A DNA stretch of 7,386 nt from an uncultured Oscillospiraceae bacterium (GTDB lineage Bacteria; Bacillota; Clostridia; Oscillospirales; Ruminococcaceae). Under the pieces are notes generated by a model that ran no database searches, was not told where the DNA came from, and saw only the letters and a list, made by a program, of their open reading frames with translations. The stretch lies in contig CAKRVU010000058.1 of the NCBI GenBank assembly GCA_934408835.1, positions 1 to 7,386 of the forward strand, written 5' to 3'. Each line of letters begins with the position of its first letter. The first letter of the stretch is position 1. This document shows positions 1-5,786 of the stretch, piece after piece. The position numbers were made by a program, and so were the translations under genes.

Positions 1-884
1 GGCGAGAAGGGCGCAATATCCGTGCGATTGAAACGCTGACCGGTGTTGATTTGATTATTGACGATACCCCTGAAACCATTACCCTTTCTTGTTTTGACCC
101 TGTTCGTCGCGAAATTGCACGCCTTACCTTGGAGCGTCTAATCTCCGATGGACGAATCCACCCGGCAAGAATCGAAGAAACGATAGAGCGATGTCGCCGC
201 GAGGTGGACAACACCATCAAAGTCGCAGGGGCAAACGCTGTGATAGAAACCAATGTACGCGGGATTAATCACGAGCTGGTTCGCTTGATCGGTCGTTTAA
301 AATTTCGTACAAGCTATGGTCAAAACGTGTTAAGCCACAGCGTCGAAACGGCGCAACTTTGCGGAATGCTTGCTGGTGAGCTGCACCTCGATGTGAACAC
401 TGCCAAACGGGCCGGTCTTTTGCACGATATCGGCAAAGCGCTCAATCACGAAATTGAGGGTTCGCATGTGCAGATTGGCGTAGAAGTTTGCAAAAAATAC
501 AAAGAGCCTCAACCGGTTATCCACGCGATTGAAGCTCATCACAACGATATAGAACCCCAGACCCTCCTCGCTTGTATTGTGCAGGCAGCTGACGCCATTT
601 CGGCTGCACGCCCCGGGGCGCGTCGGGAGAATCTGGAAAATTACATCAAACGGCTGGAGCAGCTGGAGGAAATCGCTAATTCTTTCCAAGGTGTTGAGAA
701 CTCTTACGCCATTCAGGCCGGTCGCGAAATTCGGATTATGATTAAACCGGACGTTATCCGCGATGAAAAAATGCCGCTTGTCGCGCGCGAAATCGTCAAA
801 CGGATTGAACAGGAACTAAGCTATCCGGGTCAGGTCAAGGTGCACTTGATTCGAGAAAGTCGAACAATCGACTTTGCAAAATAA
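1..884 (+). CDS. rny: Ribonuclease Y, C-terminal part (5' end outside window)
   Basis: RNase Y is the membrane-anchored endoribonuclease that starts decay of many mRNAs in Bacillota. The frame is open from the first complete codon at position 3, so the gene enters from the left; 293 residues are visible, against about 510-520 in full-length family members, so the transmembrane anchor and coiled coil are missing. The fragment opens inside the KH RNA-binding domain ([10 protein letters not shown], then [11 protein letters not shown]). The HD phosphohydrolase domain follows, with a metal-binding His in LSHSVE (fragment residue 112), the HD pair in LLHDIGK (141-142), His in HHND (179-180) and Asp in [12 protein letters not shown] (197). 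It ends in the usual C-terminal region, [13 protein letters not shown]. All catalytic motifs in the visible part are intact. A TTG at 51 is only an internal Leu codon. A strong terminator follows 39 bases after the stop. Identification is very secure. Confidence 0.97.
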   Translation, partial: REGRNIRAIETLTGVDLIIDDTPETITLSCFDPVRREIARLTLERLISDGRIHPARIEETIERCRREVDNTIKVAGANAVIETNVRGINHELVRLIGRLKFRTSYGQNVLSHSVETAQLCGMLAGELHLDVNTAKRAGLLHDIGKALNHEIEGSHVQIGVEVCKKYKEPQPVIHAIEAHHNDIEPQTLLACIVQAADAISAARPGARRENLENYIKRLEQLEEIANSFQGVENSYAIQAGREIRIMIKPDVIRDEKMPLVAREIVKRIEQELSYPGQVKVHLIRESRTIDFAK

Positions 885-922
885 TCTTGCAAACAGTTCC
901 GATTACCGATTGAAACACATCC

Positions 923-958
923 AAAAGCTGTCACACCGGAAGGTGCGGCGGCTTTTTT
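923..958 (+). terminator. Intrinsic terminator of rny
   Basis: Stem 923-937 pairs with 942-956 around a GGAA tetraloop (938-941). The 15-pair stem has one A-C mismatch (933/946) and two U-G wobbles. The right arm runs into six T (953-958), followed by the T-rich GTTGTTTTAT. It lies 38 bases after the rny stop and ends that transcript. Its sequence resembles the terminator after nfnB. Confidence 0.93.
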
Positions 959-959
959 G

Positions 960-1443
960 TTGTTTTATGAATGCCTAACGATCTGCTAATAACCCCCTTT
1001 TCGGCTACAAATTGGCGGTGGTATCCAGTCCTTTACGTCTCTCTTTGTGTAGCCCCTTTTCGTTGGCATGCAAATTGCAATTTCCTCGGTTGTTGTTGAT
1101 TGCCATCAACTGCACGTCGGCAATGCTACAAGTCATGACCTCATATCTATTGGAGTAAACGCGAATCTGTAATCGTGATTTTTTCGAAAAAGCACAGGCT
1201 TCCGTATTCTTTTTCAAAAATGATTCAGCAAAGATTTATTGCTTTTTCTAGGATTGCAATGGGATGTATAAAGGTGGTGAGCAAAAAGTCCTGTGATACA
1301 GTTCAGTTACCAAACCAACGGACAAGATTTTTTTATTCGTTATGAACACTGTAACACAAATGATGTTGTACCGTGGTGGGAAAGACAGGACAGAGCGCGG
1401 TGACAAGTCTCGTTACCTGCAAGTTCCGGAACGGAAGGGCAAT
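960..1443. other. Long intergenic stretch between rny and cyuA, little recognisable content
   Basis: Two convergent units (rny on plus, the permease-cyuA operon on minus) face each other across this interval. No ORF here has a recognisable domain together with a good ribosome binding site. A 70-codon minus-strand ORF at 1005-1217 starts with TTG and has no Shine-Dalgarno sequence. A shorter minus-strand ORF at 986-1069 is listed separately as speculative. Short structure is visible: a 10-base direct repeat CCCCTTTTCG (994-1003 and 1053-1062), a 7-base inverted repeat GGCTACA/TGTAGCC (1003-1009 and 1048-1054), and a 10-base palindrome GTTCCGGAAC (1423-1432) just downstream of the cyuA stop. 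I see no canonical intrinsic terminator for the minus-strand operon: the palindrome is not followed by a T run in the minus direction. No tRNA or T-box signature was found. Confidence 0.6.
986..1069 (-). CDS. Speculative 27-residue small protein
   Basis: I do not recognise this ORF. It starts at ATG 1069-1067, ends at TAG 988-986, and encodes a basic peptide containing YTKRDVKDWIPPP followed by a Cys and a basic, Gly-rich, Tyr-ending tail. The compact Trp/Pro-rich composition looks more protein-like than the longer ORF (1005-1217) that overlaps it in another frame. The upstream sequence GAGGAA lies 12 bases before the ATG, a usable but long spacing for a Shine-Dalgarno site. The frame is open upstream for 12 more codons to a TGA, so it could also be the tail of a decayed gene. 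No good promoter was seen. It may well be chance. Confidence 0.18.
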   Translation of the reverse strand: MPTKRGYTKRDVKDWIPPPICSRKGGY

Positions 1444-2718
1444 TTACTCAGACGTCATAATATCAAGAACAACAGCGTCCGTCTGTTTCATTCCTTCCCC
1501 TTCCAGGCGCGACACCGCCCGAAGCGTCTGATTGATGGTATCTTTAATGATTCCGTCTCCTCCGTGAAAAGCCAGTCCTTGCATCGCAAGCTTGTGCCCT
1601 AAAATCGCGGCGTCAAGAGAAGCGGCAATTTTGGCAGCGCAGGAAGATTTTGCGCCGTCGCAGATGATACCAGAAACGTTGCCGAGAAGATTGATGACAG
1701 CGTCGGCTATTTGCTGCAAACTGCCGCCGGCAAGATAGGTAAACGCAGCGGCAGTACCACAGGAAGCACTGACCGCACCGCAAAAAGCAGAAAGTCGGCT
1801 CATACTGGATTTGATCATAACCGCAACCAAATTGCTGATTAACAAGCCGCGTATCAATCGCTCTTTCGGAATCTGTTTTTCCTGGGCATAAACAATCACC
1901 GGAACCGATGCGGTAATCCCTTGGTTTCCGCTTCCCGAATTGACCACGACCGGCACGCTGCAACCACCCATCCGCGCATCCGAACCAGCCGCGGCCATCG
2001 CCTTCGCCTTTGTAAACAGGTCGGTTGCGTCCAAAGAAATGGTCTTTCCAACGCGAGCGCCCCAGTTATGGGCAATTCCCTCATTGGCAATGGCTAGATT
2101 CAGATCGATTTGACGCTCGATTAACTCGCTGACACGTGAAAGCTCCACTTCATTAGCAAATCTCACAATGTCCGGCAATGCTAAAACACTGTGATCAGTC
2201 AGCGACTCGTTAAAATTGGACTCACTGCACTTACTCTCAAACAAAATTTCGCCGTTCTTCTCAATTTTGGTAATATTGGTATGAACATGCAGGATCGTGA
2301 TAGATACATAATGATCGCCCTTATAAACAGTAAGCTCTACCTTCAAACTCGCCTTGGTGTTGCAGACATGAACCGAACAGAATTTTTTGTTGTATAATTC
2401 GCGCACCTTCGCACGGTCTTCATCGGTAGCTTCTTTAATAACCTCGAGTTTTTTGGATGGATCCCCGCAAACAACTCCCATCAAAGCGCTCATTTCAATT
2501 CCGTGTAACCCGCCAGAATTGGGAACAACCACCGACTTCACGTTCTTAATAATATTTCCGCTTGCATTGACATTCATCCGCTCTGGAAATTCGCCGAGAT
2601 ACTCCCGCGCAACAGCAGCAGCATAGGCGATCGCGATCGGTTCAGTGCACCCAAAAGCGACAACAAGCTCTTCATTTAAAATTGAGAGATACGTATCAAA
2701 TAATTCCTGCTTTTCCAT
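1444..2718 (-). CDS. cyuA: L-cysteine desulfidase, CyuA/YhaM (UPF0597) family
   Basis: This predicted cytoplasmic 4Fe-4S enzyme splits L-cysteine into pyruvate, ammonia and hydrogen sulfide; the fold is related to the alpha chain of Fe-S L-serine dehydratase. The 424 residues match the usual family length. Family signatures are GCTEP (23-27), SDARMGG (246-252), NSGSGNQGITAS (260-271) and GNVSGIICDGAKSSCAAK (346-363). Cys24 in GCTEP is the expected catalytic base. Cys313, Cys353 and Cys360 are the expected cluster ligands; their spacing of 40 and 7 is what I recall for the Methanocaldococcus jannaschii enzyme (282/322/329). The start at ATG 2718-2716 has AAAGGAG (2735-2729) ten bases upstream, and this site overlaps the permease stop, which suggests translational coupling. 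An alternative substrate, such as serine, is possible from sequence alone. E. coli cyuA also sits beside a transporter gene, but one of another family. Confidence 0.9.
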   Translation of the reverse strand: MEKQELFDTYLSILNEELVVAFGCTEPIAIAYAAAVAREYLGEFPERMNVNASGNIIKNVKSVVVPNSGGLHGIEMSALMGVVCGDPSKKLEVIKEATDEDRAKVRELYNKKFCSVHVCNTKASLKVELTVYKGDHYVSITILHVHTNITKIEKNGEILFESKCSESNFNESLTDHSVLALPDIVRFANEVELSRVSELIERQIDLNLAIANEGIAHNWGARVGKTISLDATDLFTKAKAMAAAGSDARMGGCSVPVVVNSGSGNQGITASVPVIVYAQEKQIPKERLIRGLLISNLVAVMIKSSMSRLSAFCGAVSASCGTAAAFTYLAGGSLQQIADAVINLLGNVSGIICDGAKSSCAAKIAASLDAAILGHKLAMQGLAFHGGDGIIKDTINQTLRAVSRLEGEGMKQTDAVVLDIMTSE

Positions 2719-2728
2719 TCCGTAAATA

Positions 2729-2735
2729 CTCCTTT
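2729..2735 (-). promoter_or_regulatory. cyuA ribosome binding site overlapping the permease stop
   Basis: On the minus strand AAAGGAG lies ten bases before the cyuA ATG. Its first two bases are the last two bases of the permease TAA stop (2736-2734). Ribosomes ending the permease therefore finish on the cyuA initiation site, a typical coupled-operon arrangement. Confidence 0.85.
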
Positions 2736-4134
2736 ATGATTCCTTTTCCTCAGGGCAGTCAGAGCGCTGTACTAAAGAATCCCTTTTCTGATTCCGAAGG
2801 AGGAAAAAGAGACCTGCAAGCATGATCATAACAAATACAATCAGATACCAGACAACGGTAATGCCGTGTGCCGCAACACCTGCAAAGACCATAAAACAAC
2901 AGGCGCCGATAGCCACCACAGGCACAAAATAACGTTTGAATACCGAAAGCTTTTTTTCCCGCTTGATGATCATCAAAAAAATGGGAATATAAGCGGCGTA
3001 AACAGTGACAATTGGCAGCTCCGTGATATCAAACCAGTAATTTCCGAACCAGCAAGGGTCAGCCAGCTGACTGGCATAAAAATACAATAACCACAAGCTA
3101 CAGATGAGCAAAGCGATAATAGAGGAATTGACCGGGGTGCCAGTCTTATCGTCCACTTCTCCAAACACTTCCGGGGCAGGTCCCATCTTTCGGGCGGCAA
3201 TCGAGTACATGCCGCGGGAACATCCCAGCATCATCCCGTTGAGGGCGCCCAAACAGGAGATAATGATAAAGACAATCAAAATGGTGCCGAAGCTTTTGGA
3301 AAACAACGTTTCAAAAGCCAGTATGACGCCATTGTCGCCATTTTCCATCAACGTCTGACTGCTGACACTTCCGGCAAGACCGATATAATAGAGAATATAC
3401 ACAACGGCAACCAGTGCGGTGCCAAAAATCAGCGCCCTTGGCAGATTCTTCTTGGCGTCTTTCAGCTCGGCGTTGATACTGGTTGCAATAATCCATCCTT
3501 CATAGGCAAACGCCGTTGCAACAACAGCGGCGAACAGACCGCTCCCGGTATCCACATTTGTCACCACAGTCGTCATATTTTCAACCGTTATTCCATTGAA
3601 TAATCCGACGATGGTACCGACAATGGCCATTAACAGAAGCGGCACCAGCTTGATGATGGTAGTAGAAACCTGGATTTTACCGGCAAGAATAGGCGCCAGC
3701 GCATTGATGGCAAAGCTGAAAATCAAAAAAACAGCTGTCAGCGTCAACGCGGCGGCGCTGTCTCCGGGCAACCCGAATAATGAACAAGCATATTTTGCGC
3801 CCAACCAAGCAACGGGAACGCACATACACGGATAAAAAATAGTTGTTAAAAACCAGCCCATCATGTAACCGTATTTGGGTCCCAACGCAGCTTCTGCATA
3901 AGCGATTAAACCGTTTACTTTTTCATATTTATTGGCAAGAATGGAAAAGGTATAAGCACAGACGATCATAATCAGTCCGCCGATCGCCCATGCCAGGATC
4001 CCAAGCGGGAGATTGCCGCCGGTTGCGAGAAGCACCTTTGTCGCTTTAAAAAAGACGCCGCTGCCGATGACAATCCCGACCACCATAGCGATTGCGGTAA
4101 TCAGCCCATATTTCTTTTTCAGTTCATTTCCCAT
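2734..4134 (-). CDS. APC-superfamily amino-acid permease (SteT/LAT-like)
   Basis: This is an inner-membrane amino-acid transporter or exchanger of the APC superfamily, closest in style to the serine/threonine exchanger SteT and LAT-type proteins. From the chosen start it is 466 residues, the normal family length, with about twelve hydrophobic segments. The first carries the unwound substrate-binding motif GIVIGSGVFF (20-29). FAYEGWIIATSINAE (209-223), followed by KKNLPRAL (228-235), is the characteristic TM6 and adjoining loop. The tail, after the last helix (about 428-446), is short and charged. The frame opens further upstream to ATG 4254, but homologues begin close to LKKKYGL, the extra 40 residues are not transporter-like, and no Shine-Dalgarno precedes 4254. 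The ATG at 4134 has a weak AAGTGGG ten bases upstream. It is first in the operon with cyuA, so cysteine or a similar small amino acid is the inferred substrate. The sequence does not prove the substrate. Confidence 0.9.
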   Translation of the reverse strand: MGNELKKKYGLITAIAMVVGIVIGSGVFFKATKVLLATGGNLPLGILAWAIGGLIMIVCAYTFSILANKYEKVNGLIAYAEAALGPKYGYMMGWFLTTIFYPCMCVPVAWLGAKYACSLFGLPGDSAAALTLTAVFLIFSFAINALAPILAGKIQVSTTIIKLVPLLLMAIVGTIVGLFNGITVENMTTVVTNVDTGSGLFAAVVATAFAYEGWIIATSINAELKDAKKNLPRALIFGTALVAVVYILYYIGLAGSVSSQTLMENGDNGVILAFETLFSKSFGTILIVFIIISCLGALNGMMLGCSRGMYSIAARKMGPAPEVFGEVDDKTGTPVNSSIIALLICSLWLLYFYASQLADPCWFGNYWFDITELPIVTVYAAYIPIFLMIIKREKKLSVFKRYFVPVVAIGACCFMVFAGVAAHGITVVWYLIVFVMIMLAGLFFLLRNQKRDSLVQRSDCPEEKES

Positions 4135-4277
4135 TGATTCAAACCCCACTTCCAAGAACACAGCAAGCGCCGATGCTCTTGTAACAATATAAACGGACGA
4201 CTCTTCCCAATTAAAATGCCGTCCTGTTCCCCGTTGCTCAAACCGGTTTTTCATTCCGCATCTAAAATATTGATTTA
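4135..4277 (-). promoter_or_regulatory. Long 5' leader of the permease-cyuA transcript
   Basis: With transcription starting near 4277 and translation at 4134, about 140 nt are left as an untranslated leader. Visible pairing is modest: GGACG/CGTCC (4195-4199 with 4220-4224) and CAAGA/TCTTG (4153-4157 with 4177-4181). I recognise no known riboswitch, T-box or attenuator terminator. If translation starts at 4254 instead, this stretch would code for a 40-residue N-terminal extension. Confidence 0.4.
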
Positions 4278-4283
4278 AATTTT

Positions 4284-4312
4284 ATGATATCGCACTTTTG
4301 GAAGAATGTCAA
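4284..4312 (-). promoter_or_regulatory. SigA-type promoter of the permease-cyuA operon
   Basis: On the minus strand there is a perfect -35 TTGACA (4312-4307), a 17-base spacer and -10 TATCAT (4289-4284). Transcription should start near 4277. Hexamers and spacing are near consensus, so the promoter should be strong unless repressed. No clear operator repeat is seen over it. Confidence 0.88.
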
Positions 4313-4416
4313 CCATAAAAAGGGAATTTTGCACGCCTATCTCGTAAAAATAGTATCATGGAATTCTAGAGATAAGATAGATGAAGGATAATGAGAGAAC
4401 AGATATATGAACAAAG
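4313..4416. other. AT-rich spacer between the permease promoter and the transposase remnant
   Basis: No gene is seen. A 6-base inverted repeat TATCTC/GAGATA (4338-4343 and 4369-4374) is present. The extreme 5' end of the old insertion sequence, with any left terminal repeat, should lie in this stretch, since the transposase N-terminus becomes recognisable at 4417. A stretch at 4399-4422 reads EQIYEQRIP in another frame and could be an earlier, frameshifted part of the transposase. Confidence 0.4.
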
Positions 4417-4825
4417 GATCCCCGGCATGAAAGTTATGTAAAACACCCATTGACAGATATACTGCTCATCATTAGTGGTGCGGTACTATAAAAGTGAAAT
4501 GCGGAAGCACGAGGGCAACACAGCAGGGAGACCAGTTATTCTATTTCTGGTCGTTATATATCAGCAAAGGATCTGTTGACATTTGCTAGAAAGTATTGGA
4601 AAATTAAGTTTGCATACTGGATGCTGGACGTTTCTTTTCGGAAAATGATTGCCGTTTCTTGAGTAAAAATGCACATAAGGCCAGGAATGCTTTCTAAGAA
4701 ATTTGCTCTTGCTGTCCATAAAAATTTCACCACCGCATCTACTAAAGAAGTTTTTCATCAAGGCAAGTATGCTCTCTAATCTTTTGGATGCCAGCCGTTT
4801 GTTTGACCTCCTTGATTTTTTATGA
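4417..4825 (+). pseudogene. ISAs1-family transposase remnant (deleted and frameshifted)
   Basis: Translating short blocks in different plus frames recovers an ISAs1-type (H-repeat-associated) transposase in the right order. Block 1, 4417-4488, gives DPRHESYVKHPLTDILLI and then SGAVL, the family's N-terminal part, ending at TAA 4489. Block 2, 4552-4638, gives RYISAKDLL and AYWMLDVSF, matching the C-terminal RYYISS and HWxLDVxF motifs. Block 3, 4638-4694, in another frame, gives SENDCRFLSKNAHKARNAF. Block 4, 4699-4743, returns to the block 2 frame with KFALAVHKNF. Block 5, 4745-4825, in the third frame, gives KKFFIKASMLSNLLDA and FDLLDFL, then TGA. The family is about 370 residues; here most of the middle, including much of the catalytic core, is deleted between about 4490 and 4550, and at least three frameshifts occur in the C-terminal part. 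I could not identify terminal inverted repeats or a target duplication. The antisense ORF at 4561-4761 is its shadow. The family call rests on recalled motifs, not a search. Confidence 0.82.
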
Positions 4826-4854
4826 GACAGGAGTGATTGGAAAAAGGAGGAGTG

Positions 4855-4883
4855 TTGATTTTTTTTTAGAAGTGTTGTATAAT
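4855..4883 (+). promoter_or_regulatory. SigA-type promoter of nfnAB
   Basis: A -35 TTGATT (4855-4860), a 17-base T-rich spacer and a perfect -10 TATAAT (4878-4883) predict transcription from about 4890, giving a 5' leader of roughly 55 nt. The -35 lies only 30 bases after the end of the transposase remnant. Confidence 0.87.
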
Positions 4884-4943
4884 AACGAAGTCAGAGAATA
4901 AAAGTATATTACCTTCAGTTTTTCATAAAGGAGTAGATGATAT

Positions 4944-5786
4944 ATGTATCGCATTGTTCGAAAAAAGCAGCTGAATCCAACAGTAACCCTGATGGACATT
5001 GAAGCGCCTCTTGTAGCGAAAAAAGCTGAACCGGGTCAGTTTATTATTTTGCGCGTGGACGATCAGGGGGAGCGGATTCCGCTGACAATCGCCGATTACC
5101 AGCGCGACGCCGGGATTGTCACCATTATATTCCAGATTGTTGGTGGGACAACGGAAAAATTGAATCATCTGAATGAGGGAGACTTCATTCATGATTTTGT
5201 CGGACCGCTTGGGACGCCGTCTCATTTGGACGGACTGAAAAAGGTAGCTGTGGTCGGCGGCGGCGTTGGCTGCGCTATTGCCTATCCGATAGCGAAAAAG
5301 CTGCATGAGTTGGGCGCTCAAGTGCATTCTATCGTTGGTTTTCGCAATCGCGACTTGGTGATATTGGAGGATGAGTTTGCGGCGGTCAGCGATATGACGC
5401 AGGTGATGACCGATGATGGTTCGTATGGGCGCAAAGGATTGGTGACAGACGCTTTGCGCGAGCTGATACAATCGGGGCAGCAGTATGATGAGGTGATTGC
5501 AATCGGTCCGTTGATTATGATGAAATTTGTCTGTCGTCTTACGCAGGAGTTTCACATTAAAACAATGGTATCAATGAACCCGATTATGATTGACGGTACC
5601 GGAATGTGCGGCGGCTGCCGCTTGACGGTGGGCGGCGAAACGAAGTTTGCCTGTGTGGACGGTCCTGATTTCGATGGGCATTTGGTGGACTTTGACGAAG
5701 CCATCGAGCGTTCTTCCATGTATCGTGATTTTGAAAGAAGAGAGCATGACAAGGTTTGCAATTTATTCAAAGGAGTAGAGTCGTAA
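4944..5786 (+). CDS. nfnA: NfnA: small subunit of NADH-dependent reduced ferredoxin:NADP+ oxidoreductase
   Basis: NfnA is the smaller flavoprotein of the cytoplasmic electron-bifurcating transhydrogenase that couples NADPH oxidation to reduction of NAD+ and ferredoxin, and works reversibly. It resembles PyrK and ferredoxin-NADP reductases: an FAD-binding beta barrel (about 1-95; RIPLTIAD at 44-51), an NAD-binding domain with VAVVGGGVGCA (101-111), and a C-terminal 2Fe-2S site. That site reads Asp217-x4-Cys222-x2-Cys225-x11-Cys237. PyrK has Cys at the first position, while the Nfn small subunit has Asp, which supports NfnA over PyrK. At 280 residues the length is normal. AAAGGAG (4927-4933) stands ten bases before the ATG. 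It is the first gene of a two-gene operon: its TAA shares one base with the nfnB ATG. No pyrD or glutamate synthase large-subunit gene is adjacent, which also favours Nfn. Confidence 0.93.
   Translation: MYRIVRKKQLNPTVTLMDIEAPLVAKKAEPGQFIILRVDDQGERIPLTIADYQRDAGIVTIIFQIVGGTTEKLNHLNEGDFIHDFVGPLGTPSHLDGLKKVAVVGGGVGCAIAYPIAKKLHELGAQVHSIVGFRNRDLVILEDEFAAVSDMTQVMTDDGSYGRKGLVTDALRELIQSGQQYDEVIAIGPLIMMKFVCRLTQEFHIKTMVSMNPIMIDGTGMCGGCRLTVGGETKFACVDGPDFDGHLVDFDEAIERSSMYRDFERREHDKVCNLFKGVES
5769..5775 (+). promoter_or_regulatory. nfnB ribosome binding site that fixes its start
   Basis: AAAGGAG inside the end of nfnA lies ten bases before ATG 5786-5788, which overlaps the nfnA stop by one base (TAATG). 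This decides against the upstream in-frame TTG at 5756, which would add ten residues and has no such site. Confidence 0.88.

Noticed and set aside
1005..1217. 70-codon minus-strand ORF between rny and cyuA
   Set aside because: TTG start without a Shine-Dalgarno site, no recognisable motif, and it overlaps another weak minus-strand ORF in a different frame.
1277..1345. 22-codon GTG ORF preceded by AAGG on the plus strand
   Set aside because: Very short, no promoter, no conserved-looking composition; expected by chance.
1355..1420. T-box-like wording (TTGTACCGTGGTGGG)
   Set aside because: Lacks the T-box antiterminator consensus, specifier stem and a downstream terminator, and no gene follows on that strand.
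1342..1602. 86-codon plus-strand ORF over the cyuA 3' end
   Set aside because: More than half is antisense to the well-conserved cyuA coding sequence, and it has no ribosome binding site.
4561..4761. 66-codon minus-strand ORF in the divergent intergenic region
   Set aside because: It lies antisense to the conserved C-terminal transposase blocks, so it is a shadow of the pseudogene.
4923..5555. 210-codon minus-strand ORF over nfnA
   Set aside because: Antisense shadow of the clearly coding nfnA frame.
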